Below, piece after piece: positions 37,739 to 47,574 of a stretch of DNA of 64,000 nt. The stretch spans positions 186,001-250,000 of the forward strand of contig NZ_JABBFO010000002.1 in assembly GCF_018494035.1 (NCBI RefSeq), given 5' to 3'. The stretch's first letter is position 1. The number at the start of each line of letters is the position of its first letter. The DNA comes from Rosenbergiella australiborealis (GTDB lineage: Bacteria > Pseudomonadota > Gammaproteobacteria > Enterobacterales > Enterobacteriaceae). The notes under the pieces were generated by a model that was given only the letters and a program-made list of their open reading frames with translations, was not told the origin of the DNA and ran no database searches. A program made the position numbers and the translations under genes.

Positions 37739-37892
37739 ACCACTCTTTAACCATATAAGAAAAACTTCTTGCTCTGACTGGAATATTCCGACACATTACC
37801 CCCCTTCTTTTTACAATAACCACTCTTTTGGCTCTCTATTGCTGGATTATGCAATACCTAGCCATTTAAGATTTAGCAGCACCGAGGTTTAT

Positions 37893-39374
37893 GTGTCTAC
37901 GACAAACAAACAACATAAAATAAATGAGCAGGTAAGTTTGAACGTTTTCAAACAACCTAAAGCCTTCTACCTAATTTTTTCGATTGAACTTTGGGAACGT
38001 TTCGGATTCTATGGCTTACAAGCCATCATGGCCGTCTACCTTGTCAAACAACTTGGTATGTCGGAGTCCGACTCGATCACCCTTTTCTCCTCTTTTAGCG
38101 CACTAGTTTATGGAATGGTGGCCATCGGTGGCTGGCTGGGTGATAAAGTGCTAGGCACTAAACGCGTGCTAACACTCGGGGTTATCGTGTTAGCTATAGG
38201 TTATAGCCTAATTGCGTTCTCTGGTCATAATATCCCACTTGTTTATATCGGAATGGGGACTATTGCCGTCGGTAGTGGACTTTTTAAGGCCAACCCGTCA
38301 TCACTATTATCGACCTGTTATGAGAAAGATGATCCCCGAATCGATGGGGCTTTCACGATGTTTTACATGTCGATCAATATTGGCTCTCTGGTATCCATGA
38401 TGTTAACGCCTGTACTGGCTGCCCATTATGGGTGGAGCGCCGCCTTTTCACTCTCTGTGGTCGGTTTAGTTATCACCTTATTAAACTTCCTTTTCTGCCA
38501 AGGCATGGTAAAAAACTACGGTTCAAAGCCAGATTTTGCGCCTCTACAGTGGAATAAGTTCTTGATGACCCTCGTCGGCGTGGTCGTCTTGGTGAGCCTT
38601 GCTACTTGGCTACTGCACCACCAAAATATTGCACGTATTACGCTTGGGGTAATTGCTGTCGGTATTCTATTGGTGTTTTTAAAAGAAACCTTACAGCTTA
38701 AAGGTTCCGAGCGTCGGAAGATGATTGTGGCCTTTCTGATGATGTTAGAGGCTATCGTTTTTTTCGTCCTATATATGCAGATGCCAACGTCATTAAACTT
38801 TTTTGCTATTCATAATGTAGAGCATCAATTATTCGGCTTTACTGTCCAACCAGAGCAGTTTCAAGCACTGAATCCTTTCTGGATTATGTTGGCAAGCCCG
38901 CTATTGGCAATCATTTATAATAAATTAGGTGATCGTTTGCCGATGCCGTATAAATTTTCTATCGGCATGTTACTGAGCTCTGCGGCATTTCTCGTGCTAC
39001 CCTTGGGAGCAAACTTAGCCTCGGCACAAGGCACTGTCTCCGTCTATTGGCTTGTTTTAAGTTATGCGTTACAAAGTGTCGGCGAACTGATGATTTCTGG
39101 ACTGGGTCTAGCAATGGTTGCACAGTTGGTTCCACAACGCCTAATGGGCTTTATTATGGGGTCATGGTTCCTAACAACCGCTGGCGCCGCGATGATTGCC
39201 GGTAAGGTTGCTAACCGTATGGCGGTTCCCGATAATGTGGTGGATCCGATTCAATCACTGCTTATCTATAGTCATGTGTTTATGCAAATAGGTCAATTCA
39301 CCTTGATCATTGCGGTAGTGATGTCATTACTTTCACCGTTGTTACAACGTATGACGCGTAAAGAAACCCACTAA
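37893..39374 (+). CDS. dtpA: Proton-dependent di/tripeptide permease
   Basis: A 493-residue POT-family importer with 14 helices. Conserved blocks include [19 protein letters not shown] (the ExxERF proton motif), [28 protein letters not shown], and [12 protein letters not shown]. The GTG at 37893 is chosen: GAGG is spaced five bases away, and the E. coli DtpA N-terminus aligns from here. The frame extends upstream to 37701 without support. Nested inverted repeats lie about 155-225 bp before it. It is closed by a terminator shared with uhpT. Confidence 0.94.
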   Translation: MSTTNKQHKINEQVSLNVFKQPKAFYLIFSIELWERFGFYGLQAIMAVYLVKQLGMSESDSITLFSSFSALVYGMVAIGGWLGDKVLGTKRVLTLGVIVLAIGYSLIAFSGHNIPLVYIGMGTIAVGSGLFKANPSSLLSTCYEKDDPRIDGAFTMFYMSINIGSLVSMMLTPVLAAHYGWSAAFSLSVVGLVITLLNFLFCQGMVKNYGSKPDFAPLQWNKFLMTLVGVVVLVSLATWLLHHQNIARITLGVIAVGILLVFLKETLQLKGSERRKMIVAFLMMLEAIVFFVLYMQMPTSLNFFAIHNVEHQLFGFTVQPEQFQALNPFWIMLASPLLAIIYNKLGDRLPMPYKFSIGMLLSSAAFLVLPLGANLASAQGTVSVYWLVLSYALQSVGELMISGLGLAMVAQLVPQRLMGFIMGSWFLTTAGAAMIAGKVANRMAVPDNVVDPIQSLLIYSHVFMQIGQFTLIIAVVMSLLSPLLQRMTRKETH

Positions 39375-39381
39375 TCTTACA

Positions 39382-39408
39382 AACCCGTCTTCTGACGGGT
39401 TTTTTTTA
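39382..39408. terminator. Terminator between dtpA and uhpT
   Basis: AACCCGTC, TTCT, GACGGGTT and a run of eight or nine T form a classical terminator right after dtpA. It overlaps the last codon of the convergent uhpT. Confidence 0.93.
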
Positions 39409-40791
39409 AGGTTTGACTGCACGTTTTGCTATACTACGAATTTTCTTCTCTTCTAAAATAGCCACCACCGCCATAATGGTAATACAACTTATCGCCGCTG
39501 CATCAAGTGCCGCAAAGGTCCCCGCCCATCCTGTCATACCAAAAATAGAGTGACCGTCTGCAATCATCCCCAATCCCAGTTTCGCAAAGCTATCACCAAT
39601 AAGATAAGCAAAGGTTCCTTTAATCCCGTCCGCTGCACTGATTGCTCTTTTAGGGACAAAGCCAACGGCTGTCACACCGATAAGTAATTGCGGACCGAAA
39701 ACCATAAACCCTAAGAAAAATAAGGATGTTAAGTACACCCATTGCTCGGTCGCTTTTTGGTAAATGCCAAGAGTGATAATAATAAAAACAAGTGCAATAC
39801 AAGCCACTAACGCTCTGCGACCACGAGCTAAATCTGAGAGATACCCCCATAATAACGTTCCAACTAACGCCCCTGTTTCAAATAACGTAAATCCCTGTAC
39901 AGCAACTTCCTTTGAGAGCTTCAGCTCGGTATAGGCATAAACCGTTGACCACTGATCAATACCAATACGAACAATATAGAGAAAGACATTGGCGAAGCAT
40001 AATAACCAAATAACTTTGTTTTTTAAGACGTAAGTGACAAAGATCTGCCATTTGGTCAGCGAATCGTTCTCGGTCTCTTCATCTTCCTCACTTTGAGGCT
40101 CATCAAATAACTCCTCAGCATTTCCTAGGCCATAGGCTTCTGGAGAGTCGTTACCGAACCTTAACCCTATTAACCCAACAATCAATGCTATGATCGAGGG
40201 GAAAACAAACATTCCAATGACGTGATCGTTGAAAAAGTAGTGGGCACCGAATAAGGCTACCCCTGCGGCACCGGCTCCTCCCAGATTATGTGAAATATTC
40301 CATAAGCCGAGAAAAGTCCCCCGTTTAGATCGAGGTGTCCATTTGGTAATGGTTGAATAACTGCATGATCCGCCGGTACTTTGGAAAAAACCACTCAGCG
40401 AATAGCAAGCAACCATTAACCACAATGCCACTGAGCCTGACCCCATACTCGCACTAAACCCTAACATGCACAGGGCTGATAAAATTAACATCAAGGGTAG
40501 AAATTGTTTGGTGTTCTTTCCATCAGCATAATAAGAGAGTAGCGTTTTCCCTACACCATAGGTAATTGAAAAACCTAATCCTATTAATCCTAATTGCGTC
40601 AGACTTAAGCCGTATGTCGTGACCATATCATTTTGTGCAATATTAAAATTTTTACGAATGAGATACATGGTCATATAACAGATAAAAACGACGAGATAAG
40701 AGTGTAAGAAGGGTTTACACCACATTTTACGTCGTGTACTAACGGGAAGATCAAGCGTAGGGAGGCGTTTTTGCTGCAAAAAATTAAACAT
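39406..40791 (-). CDS. uhpT: Hexose-6-phosphate:phosphate antiporter
   Basis: A 461-residue, 12-helix transporter of the organophosphate:phosphate antiporter family that imports glucose-6-phosphate and, in other bacteria, fosfomycin. It matches E. coli UhpT almost residue for residue in many segments ([63 protein letters not shown]). The start at 40791 is chosen; the frame upstream adds three codons. The regulators uhpABC, next to uhpT in E. coli, are not here. It occupies the site of E. coli gstA. A hairpin in the leader covers the ribosome binding site, and an inverted repeat lies further up. Confidence 0.95.
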   Translation of the reverse strand: MFNFLQQKRLPTLDLPVSTRRKMWCKPFLHSYLVVFICYMTMYLIRKNFNIAQNDMVTTYGLSLTQLGLIGLGFSITYGVGKTLLSYYADGKNTKQFLPLMLILSALCMLGFSASMGSGSVALWLMVACYSLSGFFQSTGGSCSYSTITKWTPRSKRGTFLGLWNISHNLGGAGAAGVALFGAHYFFNDHVIGMFVFPSIIALIVGLIGLRFGNDSPEAYGLGNAEELFDEPQSEEDEETENDSLTKWQIFVTYVLKNKVIWLLCFANVFLYIVRIGIDQWSTVYAYTELKLSKEVAVQGFTLFETGALVGTLLWGYLSDLARGRRALVACIALVFIIITLGIYQKATEQWVYLTSLFFLGFMVFGPQLLIGVTAVGFVPKRAISAADGIKGTFAYLIGDSFAKLGLGMIADGHSIFGMTGWAGTFAALDAAAISCITIMAVVAILEEKKIRSIAKRAVKP

Positions 40792-40798
40792 AATCGTC

Positions 40799-40830
40799 AC
40801 TCTTCCTTGAGTAGTAAGGTAAGGAAGAGT
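40799..40830 (-). promoter_or_regulatory. Hairpin sequestering the uhpT ribosome site
   Basis: On the minus strand ACTCTTCCTT, a 12-base loop and AAGGAAGAGT form a perfect ten-pair stem. The 3' arm contains the only AAGGA/GGAAGAG ribosome binding site of uhpT and ends eight bases from the ATG. Folded RNA should hide it. Confidence 0.7.
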
Positions 40831-40842
40831 CTAGGAGATATT

Positions 40843-40900
40843 TCCCAAAGATAGGCAGATATGTGTCACAGCTTAGGGACTATAACGCCTATCCTTGGGA
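40843..40900. promoter_or_regulatory. Long-spaced inverted repeat upstream of uhpT
   Basis: TCCCAAAGATAGGC (40843-40856) and GCCTATCCTTGGGA (40887-40900) are inverted with 13 of 14 matches. Their centres are 44 bp apart, about four helical turns. They sit where the uhpT promoter should be, suggesting two binding sites for one regulator, possibly with looping. No known operator is matched. Confidence 0.55.
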
Positions 40901-40917
40901 TAAAGTTCACAGTTCTA

Positions 40918-41787
40918 TTAAATACTATCCATAGATATTGCAGCAAAATGATGAGTCGGCGTAGCAATTTCATCTTGAGCAGCCACTAACTGTAATTCGT
41001 ATTCTCCCATGCTGTGGGTTTTTAGCATCACGCCATATACCGCAGCAGTAATATGCTCAAGTGAGTCTTGATATGAATGACCGTGAAGAAGATTAACCAA
41101 TAAAAGGCCACTGGTCAGATCACCCACGCCAACAGGTTGCCTTACACCAAAATCGATCAAAGGACGTTGAATATGCAATGCTTGCTGCTCAGTTACTAAC
41201 AGCATCTCAAATTGATCGCTGCGTAACCCCGCACGAGATAGATGCTTAACCAAGACGACTTTCGGCCCTTTTTCAATGAGTGCGCGACTCGCATCAATGG
41301 CTTCATGAATATTATTGATCACTCGCCCACTGAGCATTTCTAATTCTAATAGGTTCGGGGCAACAATATCACTGGCAGGCAGTGAAACGTGACAATGGAA
41401 CTCGGCAACGCCTGGTGCGACAATGCATCCTTTCTCCGGGTGTCCCATCACGGGATCGCAAAAGTACCATGCCGCAGGGTTAGCCGCTTTAACCTGTTTG
41501 ACGATCTCAACGATTTTTTCACCCTGCTCTGCGGACCCTAAATAGCCACTTAATACTGCATCACAGGTCTTAAGGCGATCGATTGCGGCAATACCTTGCA
41601 CGATGTCAGTCAGGTGTTCAGCTGGCATAACTGTACCGGCCCAGTGCCCATACTGGGTATGATTAGAGAATTGCACCGTATTTAACGGCCATACATTAGC
41701 CCCCATCCGTCGCATAGGGAATTCCGCTGCTGCATTGCCGGCATGACCATAAACTACATGTGATTGTATTGCTAAGATATTTTTCAT
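40918..41787 (-). CDS. pdxY: Pyridoxal kinase PdxY
   Basis: A 289-residue ribokinase-fold enzyme that phosphorylates pyridoxal to pyridoxal phosphate in the salvage pathway. It shows [25 protein letters not shown] at the N-terminus, YFCDPVMGH near 115, [10 protein letters not shown], and the anion-hole motif [13 protein letters not shown] near 220 with the catalytic aspartate. It follows tyrS on the same strand as in E. coli, but a strong terminator lies between them here. Confidence 0.95.
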   Translation of the reverse strand: MKNILAIQSHVVYGHAGNAAAEFPMRRMGANVWPLNTVQFSNHTQYGHWAGTVMPAEHLTDIVQGIAAIDRLKTCDAVLSGYLGSAEQGEKIVEIVKQVKAANPAAWYFCDPVMGHPEKGCIVAPGVAEFHCHVSLPASDIVAPNLLELEMLSGRVINNIHEAIDASRALIEKGPKVVLVKHLSRAGLRSDQFEMLLVTEQQALHIQRPLIDFGVRQPVGVGDLTSGLLLVNLLHGHSYQDSLEHITAAVYGVMLKTHSMGEYELQLVAAQDEIATPTHHFAAISMDSI

Positions 41788-41811
41788 GTTTGCATGTCTA
41801 TTATTATAAAT

Positions 41812-41835
41812 AAAAAAAGGCCGTTTCCGGCCTTT
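41812..41835 (-). terminator. tyrS terminator
   Basis: Read on the minus strand, AAAGGCCG, GAAA, CGGCCTTT followed by T residues forms a textbook terminator ten bases after tyrS. Some read-through to pdxY is probable. Confidence 0.9.
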
Positions 41836-41844
41836 AACTGCTGA

Positions 41845-43119
41845 CTATGCCCAATCAATCAAGCAATAGTGTTTTTTTCCACGACGCAATAAGGTAAATC
41901 GACCATGTAGTTTATCACTCTCAGTAAAGCGATATTCGGCATCATCTTGCTTTTCGCCATTGATTGAAACGGCTTTAGAATTAATCATAGTGCGGGCTTG
42001 GCCTCGAGAAGGCACTAATTCAGCCGCCACCAGCGCTTGTTGCAAGTCTGCCTCGTCGGTGAGCGTAATCGTTGGCATGCCATCTTGAGCTAATTGTGCA
42101 AAATCACTGGCAGTCAGGTCGCTGAGTGTTCCTGCAAATAAACTTTGGGTAATACGTCTAGCAGCTTCTAGCCCGGCTTCGCCGTGAACCATTCGCGTCA
42201 CTTCTTCAGCCAAGACATATTGTGCACGTGGCGCTTTGCCGCTCTGTTGATCTTCCACTTCCAATGCATTGATTGCTTCGATACTCATAAAGGTAAAGAA
42301 TTTCAAAAAGCGATATACATCTGCATCAGCCGTATTGATCCAGAATTGGTAGAATTTATAAGGACTGGTTTTAACCGGATCTAACCAAACGGCACCCCCT
42401 TCAGTCTTACCAAATTTAGTCCCATCGGATTTAGTGATTAGAGGAACGGTAAGACCAAAGACTTGGTTTTGGTGCATTCTACGTGTTAAGTCAATCCCTG
42501 AAGTAATATTACCCCATTGATCAGAGCCACCAATTTGCAGCGCTACGCCATATTGCTTGTTTAAGCAGGCAAAGTCATAACCTTGCAGCAAATTATAAGA
42601 AAACTCAGTGTAGGAGATCCCTTGATCTTCACGGTTAAGGCGCTGTTTTACGGCTTCCTTATTAATCATTTGGTTAACTGAGAAATGTTTGCCAATATCA
42701 CGTAGGAAGGTTAAAACATTCATCCCACCAAACCAATCATAGTTGTTGGCGGCAATCGCACTATTTTCGCCGCACTCGAAATTAAGGAACGGAGAAACTT
42801 GACGGCGAATTTTTTCAACCCACTCTTGGACAGTCTCTTCAGTATTTAATTTTCGTTCGGCAGCTTTAAAACTTGGGTCACCAATTAAGCCAGTGGCTCC
42901 ACCCACCAATGCGACAGGTTTATGTCCCGCATCTTGGAAGCGTTTTAGACAAAGCAGCGGCACCAAATGCCCCAGATGCAAGCTATCAGCGGTAGGATCG
43001 AAGCCGCAATACAGTGCAATAGGCCCTTGTGCCAGTCGCTCTGATAACGCCTTTTCATCCGTTACCTGGGCGATCAGCCCTCTTTCTTGCAATTGTTGGA
43101 TAAGGTTACTACTGGTCAT
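41845..43119 (-). CDS. tyrS: Tyrosyl-tRNA synthetase
   Basis: A 424-residue class I synthetase. The HIGH-like motif is HLGHLVPL (about 49-56), the tyrosine site includes [12 protein letters not shown] and [12 protein letters not shown], and KFGKTEGG is the KMSKS-equivalent. An S4-type tRNA-binding domain ends the protein ([20 protein letters not shown]). Length and sequence match E. coli TyrS. The start at 43119 has GGAG six bases upstream; the 18 extra codons of the longer frame are not conserved. Confidence 0.97.
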   Translation of the reverse strand: MTSSNLIQQLQERGLIAQVTDEKALSERLAQGPIALYCGFDPTADSLHLGHLVPLLCLKRFQDAGHKPVALVGGATGLIGDPSFKAAERKLNTEETVQEWVEKIRRQVSPFLNFECGENSAIAANNYDWFGGMNVLTFLRDIGKHFSVNQMINKEAVKQRLNREDQGISYTEFSYNLLQGYDFACLNKQYGVALQIGGSDQWGNITSGIDLTRRMHQNQVFGLTVPLITKSDGTKFGKTEGGAVWLDPVKTSPYKFYQFWINTADADVYRFLKFFTFMSIEAINALEVEDQQSGKAPRAQYVLAEEVTRMVHGEAGLEAARRITQSLFAGTLSDLTASDFAQLAQDGMPTITLTDEADLQQALVAAELVPSRGQARTMINSKAVSINGEKQDDAEYRFTESDKLHGRFTLLRRGKKHYCLIDWA

Positions 43120-43248
43120 TAATGACTCCACGTTGAACAGTCTGCACCTAAACTGGTACACAGTTTCCGCCACCGGCGGATAAAGTAAGCGCCATAGAAT
43201 AATTCGCTATGCATAAAGGTTCCAGCTTTGAACACAATAATTTATGCG

Positions 43249-43908
43249 TTATGGCGCAAGACGATCAATTTTCCAGCAATCGTCCTGTTTTTGGTAGATA
43301 AAACGGTCGTGTAGACGATGTTTTCCGCCTTGCCAAAACTCCATGGCGTCGATGTTGACTCGATAACCTCCCCAAAAACTGGGTAGTGGCACCTCACCTT
43401 GCTGATATTTTTCTTTCATTTCCCTAAAGGCGGTCTCTAAACAACTGCGTCCAGAAATACGGCTCGATTGTTTCGATACCCACGCCCCAATTTGACTCTC
43501 AAAAGGCCGGGAATGGAAATAGGTCAGCACTTGTGAAACAGGGAGTTTTTCCGCACGCCCTATAACCATGACTTGTCGATCGAGAAAATACCAAGGGAAA
43601 TGCAGGGAAATACGGTTATTTTCTTGCAGATGTTGGGCCTTACGACTGCCTAAATTGGTATAGAAACTCATACTTTTTTCGTCGAAATGTTTAAGTAAAA
43701 CAATCCGTTGATAAGGCTGACCTTGTTGGTCTACCGTGGCGACACACATTGCCGTCGGATCAGGCAATTGAGCATCGCATGCCTGTTGTAACCATTGGTT
43801 AAATAACATGATTGGGGTATCAGGCAGATTTTCACGCCGTAATCCACCAAGGGTATATTCACGGCGTATTTCTGTGAGTTTCGCAAAGTGTTCAGTTTCT
43901 TGGCTCAT
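43249..43908 (-). CDS. pdxH: Pyridoxine/pyridoxamine 5'-phosphate oxidase
   Basis: A 219-residue FMN enzyme making pyridoxal phosphate, the last step of vitamin B6 synthesis and salvage. Family segments: [59 protein letters not shown], and the C-terminal signature [16 protein letters not shown]. It lies upstream of tyrS and pdxY on the same strand, grouping two B6 genes. E. coli mliC, normally between pdxH and anmK, is missing. Confidence 0.96.
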   Translation of the reverse strand: MSQETEHFAKLTEIRREYTLGGLRRENLPDTPIMLFNQWLQQACDAQLPDPTAMCVATVDQQGQPYQRIVLLKHFDEKSMSFYTNLGSRKAQHLQENNRISLHFPWYFLDRQVMVIGRAEKLPVSQVLTYFHSRPFESQIGAWVSKQSSRISGRSCLETAFREMKEKYQQGEVPLPSFWGGYRVNIDAMEFWQGGKHRLHDRFIYQKQDDCWKIDRLAP

Positions 43909-43942
43909 GGGGAGTTAGCTCATCTGTGTATCATTAAGAACG

Positions 43943-45064
43943 TTAACGGGTACTTAGTGTATTTGCTGGGAAGATTGCCCCTAGCACCGTGAAATCTTTT
44001 GCGCCTGTCACTGCCGGCAGATTACCTGGTAATCCTGATACTGTTCGATATGCTAACCAGGAAAAGGCCAATGCTTCCATATCATCACTACTTATACCGA
44101 CTTCATCAGTGAGTGCAACATGAGTAGAGGGGAGTAATGCCGCTATTTTTTGCATAAGCGCTTTGTTATGTCCTCCCCCTCCACACACCAGTAAACGATC
44201 CCAGTGTCCCTGCTGCTTGATCAAATCCGTCACACTGATAGCGGTTAAGGCCAATAGTGTGGCTTGTACATTTTCTGGCGGGATCGGTGGGAATGCTGAC
44301 AGCTTATTTTCGATCCAAGCAAAGTTGAAATACTCACGCCCGGTGCTTTTGGGAACAGGACGCTTGAACCACGGATCATCAAGCATTGCACTGAGCAATA
44401 CCGAATCGACTTGCCCGGTACTCGCCCATTGCCCTTCTTTATCATAAGGCTGTTGTTGTTGATGCCAAATCCAAGCATCCATCAAAATATTACCCGGTCC
44501 GGTATCAAAGCCTTTGACCATTTCTCCCGGAGACAATAAGGAGATATTTGCAATACCCCCAATATTTAAGACAACTCGCCGTTCAGTCGGATGGGTCAGT
44601 AAAGCACGGTGAAAAGCCGGAACGAGAGGGGCTCCTTGCCCACCCAGTGACATATCGCGGCGGCGAAAATCGCCCACCACGGTAATGCCTGTTTGGGTGG
44701 CAATGATGTTATTGTCACCAAGCTGCATACTAAATGGCGCATCACCTTGAGGCTCATGCCAGACGGTTTGGCCATGACATCCAATGGCAACAATATCGCG
44801 GGCAGAGAGCCCTTCTTGCGTCATCAATTGTAAAATAGCCTCGCTAAATAAACGACCTAATCGCGTATCTAAACGACCTATTTGTGACAGTGTCACAGAC
44901 TGTCCTTGATTAATACTTAGAATTTGCTGGCGAATCTCCAATGGCATCGGATGACAATAACTTGCTTGTAACGCCACAATATTCTGGTCTATTGCCGCGA
45001 CAATAACATCTATTCCATCCAAACTTGTTCCCGACATCACGCCAATATAGCGTCCTGTTTGCAT
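43943..45064 (-). CDS. anmK: Anhydro-N-acetylmuramic acid kinase
   Basis: A 373-residue sugar kinase that hydrolyses and phosphorylates 1,6-anhydroMurNAc from recycled peptidoglycan. The N-terminal ATP motif is [57 protein letters not shown] and [11 protein letters not shown] follow, as in the family. GGGGAG lies seven bases before the start. It is divergent from slyB. Confidence 0.95.
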   Translation of the reverse strand: MQTGRYIGVMSGTSLDGIDVIVAAIDQNIVALQASYCHPMPLEIRQQILSINQGQSVTLSQIGRLDTRLGRLFSEAILQLMTQEGLSARDIVAIGCHGQTVWHEPQGDAPFSMQLGDNNIIATQTGITVVGDFRRRDMSLGGQGAPLVPAFHRALLTHPTERRVVLNIGGIANISLLSPGEMVKGFDTGPGNILMDAWIWHQQQQPYDKEGQWASTGQVDSVLLSAMLDDPWFKRPVPKSTGREYFNFAWIENKLSAFPPIPPENVQATLLALTAISVTDLIKQQGHWDRLLVCGGGGHNKALMQKIAALLPSTHVALTDEVGISSDDMEALAFSWLAYRTVSGLPGNLPAVTGAKDFTVLGAIFPANTLSTR

Positions 45065-45274
45065 GTATCCACTCCCCTAAAAGTAGGCCGATGTATTTGA
45101 CAATGCCCCATTTACGCAAAATCAATGAAAGATATTGAGTTACCGTTAATATAGAGTCGTTAAACTTAGGCTCTTTAGCTTCGCTAGTATTTTCATACAA
45201 GATTGTACTACACTTACTATGATTTCTAATGCCTGCATGGTTGATAATGCACTCAATATTGAAAGGAGTTTCAA

Positions 45275-45754
45275 ATGTTAAAACGGTTCTCAACTATTGC
45301 AGCAGTAATGACTGTTGCTACGACCTTAACAGGATGTGTTAACGACAATTCTCTTTCTGGCGATGTTTACTCGGCTAGTGAAGCCAAACAAGTACAAAAC
45401 GTCACTTACGGTACCGTTATTTCCGCACGTCCTGTCAAAATTCAAGGTGGTGATGATACCAGCGCCTTGGGTGCCATTGGCGGTGCAGTGTTAGGCGGTT
45501 TCTTAGGGAATACTATTGGTGGCGGCGCAGGAAGAAGTCTTGCTACCGCTGGCGGTGCTATTCTTGGTGGCGTAGCAGGGCAAGGTGTGCAGAGCGAACT
45601 TAATACATCCAATGGTGTTGAGCTAGAAATTCGTAAAGATGATGGCAACACCATCATGGTTGTACAAAAACAAGGCGCGACACGCTACTCAGCAGGACAA
45701 CGTGTTGCACTTGCCACCAATGGTAGCCAAGTCACTGTTTCGCCACGTCGCTAA
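45275..45754 (+). CDS. slyB: Outer membrane lipoprotein SlyB
   Basis: A 159-residue lipoprotein. The signal peptide ends in the lipobox TTLTGC. A Gly-rich Rick_17kDa/glycine-zipper segment covers about 66-112 (AIGGAVLGGFLGNTIGGGAGRSL), and the C-terminus carries VELEIRKDDGNTIMVVQKQG. E. coli SlyB helps preserve outer-membrane integrity and is induced by PhoPQ; I could not find a well-spaced PhoP box here. AAGGAG lies six bases before the start. A terminator follows. Confidence 0.94.
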   Translation: MLKRFSTIAAVMTVATTLTGCVNDNSLSGDVYSASEAKQVQNVTYGTVISARPVKIQGGDDTSALGAIGGAVLGGFLGNTIGGGAGRSLATAGGAILGGVAGQGVQSELNTSNGVELEIRKDDGNTIMVVQKQGATRYSAGQRVALATNGSQVTVSPRR

Positions 45755-45777
45755 AATAACGTGAACCTTAGTGTTAG

Positions 45778-45803
45778 AAAGCCCCTCTTAAGAGGGGTTT
45801 TTT
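45778..45803 (+). terminator. slyB terminator
   Basis: GCCCCTCTTAAGAGGGG is a perfect stem followed by six T residues. Confidence 0.92.
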
Positions 45804-45878
45804 GTGTTTGCGATACGAGGTTCAGGCGCTGAGATGCTGTAATGCCGATGATTCGCTCTAATAATTAGTGTTGAAATT

Positions 45879-46322
45879 TTAACCTTTCAACTCATTTTTT
45901 TGAATTTCGACAATATTCACTTCTAAACGTGCAATTAAACTCTTCAATTGTTGCCGTTCTTGTTCAGAAAGCCCGTTTAAGATATCGACTCGACTTTGTT
46001 TAATCACTGTCTCTAATTGCTCGATAATCGGAGCTGCCTGTTCAGTCAGTGAAATACGTTTGGCGCGACGGTCATCTGGACATGCGGTCCGAACAATTAA
46101 TCCTTTATGCTCTAATTGATCAAGGGTTCTAACTAATGACGGTTGTTCAATACCTATCGCTTTTGCCAGCTGAATTTGTGATTGTTCAGCCGGTAACTGG
46201 TGTATGTTATGCAGTGTTACCCAAAGGGTCTGAGTCAGTCCCAGAGGTTTTAGGCGGTTGTCGATAATCGCTCGCCATAAACGCACGAGTCTTGCAAGAT
46301 CTGTCCCCAATGAAGATTCCAT
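45879..46322 (-). CDS. slyA: MarR-family regulator SlyA
   Basis: A 147-residue dimeric winged-helix regulator, which in Salmonella and E. coli counteracts H-NS and responds to small aromatic ligands. It matches SlyA in [31 protein letters not shown], recognition helix [18 protein letters not shown] and wing [12 protein letters not shown]. It is divergent from ydhIJK, and two SlyA-like sites lie in the shared gap, so it probably regulates both directions. Confidence 0.95.
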   Translation of the reverse strand: MESSLGTDLARLVRLWRAIIDNRLKPLGLTQTLWVTLHNIHQLPAEQSQIQLAKAIGIEQPSLVRTLDQLEHKGLIVRTACPDDRRAKRISLTEQAAPIIEQLETVIKQSRVDILNGLSEQERQQLKSLIARLEVNIVEIQKNELKG

Positions 46323-46336
46323 AATTTTACCTATAA

Positions 46337-46361
46337 TTAGTTTGCTAAGTAGTTTAGCTAG
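46337..46361. promoter_or_regulatory. SlyA site candidates
   Basis: TTAGTTTGCTAA (46337-46348) and TTAGCTAG (46354-46361) resemble the SlyA consensus TTAGCAAGCTAA. They lie just upstream of slyA and in the shared region with ydhIJK, consistent with autoregulation. Confidence 0.65.
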
Positions 46362-46459
46362 TTTTAGACTATTTTCCGTTTTCCATCACGGAATTACAAA
46401 TAAGTATCGGTTAAAAAGTTGATTTGTTTAAGAGTTGTATAGCCCAATAGGATTAAATA

Positions 46460-46690
46460 ATGCATTCGTCACAATTTCCTCTCTCCTCAGCGTTAACAGA
46501 TCTCGTTGTGGGCGACATGCTATTTTTTCCACCTATCTTTAAATCGGTATTGCTGGGTTTCTTTTTTTGGCTCGCCATCCACCCACTCATCAGACATAAA
46601 ATTTATTCCGGCCAAGTATGGCACCCCACCTTACTGGACCTCTCACTCTTTTTTCTTTGTGTCACGGCATCTATGGCAATTCTTAGCTAG
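46460..46690 (+). CDS. ydhI: DUF1656 membrane protein YdhI
   Basis: A 76-residue protein with two helices (about 26-42 and 57-74), the small AaeX-type partner of three-gene efflux systems. AGGA lies seven bases before the start. It is followed after 17 bases by ydhJ and then ydhK. The function of the small subunit is unknown. Confidence 0.9.
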   Translation: MHSSQFPLSSALTDLVVGDMLFFPPIFKSVLLGFFFWLAIHPLIRHKIYSGQVWHPTLLDLSLFFLCVTASMAILS

Positions 46691-46707
46691 TAAGATGGAT
46701 AACTAAC

Positions 46708-47574
46708 ATGAAATTTAATGCCCTTAGGTATTTCTCTACATTATTCACTTTTGCCATTGCTGTGTTAGCTGCATGGTGGATGTGGAATTATTATATGCAA
46801 TCTCCCTGGACACGTGATGGAAAAGTCCATGCTGAAATGGTGAAAGTCGCTTCTGAAGTAGAGGGACGTTTACTCGACGTGCCGATTAAGGATAACCAAT
46901 ATGTGCATCGCGGTGATTTATTATTGGCCTTAGATCCCCGCCCTTACCAAATAGCATTAGAAAATGCCCAAGCACAGCTGGCAAAAAGCGACGCTGATTT
47001 ACTGAAGGCCGAACACGAGTCCACCCGCCGTGCTCAGCTTTCTACCAATGTTATTTCCGCCGAAGATCAAGACAGTTATCGCCAGTCTGCCAATGCAATG
47101 AAAGCCAACTGGCTTGCGGCAAAAGCTAATGTTGACCAAGCAGAATGGAATCTTTCACAAACTAAAGTTTTTGCTCCAGTGGATGGCTGGGTGACTAATT
47201 TTCACTTGCGTAAGGGGGATTATATTAATACAGGATCGACCTTATTTGCGTTAGTTGATAGTCACTCGTTCTACGTGGTGGGATATTTTGAAGAAACCAA
47301 ATTACGTAATATCCGTCCAGGCTTACCGGCGACCCTAACCCTCTATAGCGATAACCGCTCGTTAAAAGGCGTTGTCGACAGTATTGGTCGAGCTATCAGC
47401 GATCAGAGTCTCGACTCGGATAGTAGTCTGGTTCCAGACGTCAAACCGACAGTACCTTGGGTTCGACTTGCGCAACGCGTTCCTGTCAGGATCAGACTGA
47501 GCGAATTGCCGGAGCAACAGCTACTGGTCGCGGGAACGACGTGTACTATTATTATCCATCCGGAAAAACAGTGA
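46708..47574 (+). CDS. ydhJ: HlyD-family membrane fusion protein YdhJ
   Basis: A 288-residue periplasmic adaptor with one N-terminal helix (about 8-27). The biotinyl-lipoyl halves are APVDGWVTNFHLRKGDYI and the earlier VEGRLLDVPIKDNQYVHRGDLL, flanking a short hairpin of coiled coil (about 85-150). It resembles AaeA, which works with a FUSC-type pump to export aromatic acids. It overlaps ydhK by one base. Confidence 0.92.
   Translation: MKFNALRYFSTLFTFAIAVLAAWWMWNYYMQSPWTRDGKVHAEMVKVASEVEGRLLDVPIKDNQYVHRGDLLLALDPRPYQIALENAQAQLAKSDADLLKAEHESTRRAQLSTNVISAEDQDSYRQSANAMKANWLAAKANVDQAEWNLSQTKVFAPVDGWVTNFHLRKGDYINTGSTLFALVDSHSFYVVGYFEETKLRNIRPGLPATLTLYSDNRSLKGVVDSIGRAISDQSLDSDSSLVPDVKPTVPWVRLAQRVPVRIRLSELPEQQLLVAGTTCTIIIHPEKQ

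Noticed and set aside
45120-45260. PhoP box before slyB (GTTAA repeats)
   Set aside because: Two GTTAA words are present but spaced 14 bases apart, where PhoP needs 11; not a valid box.
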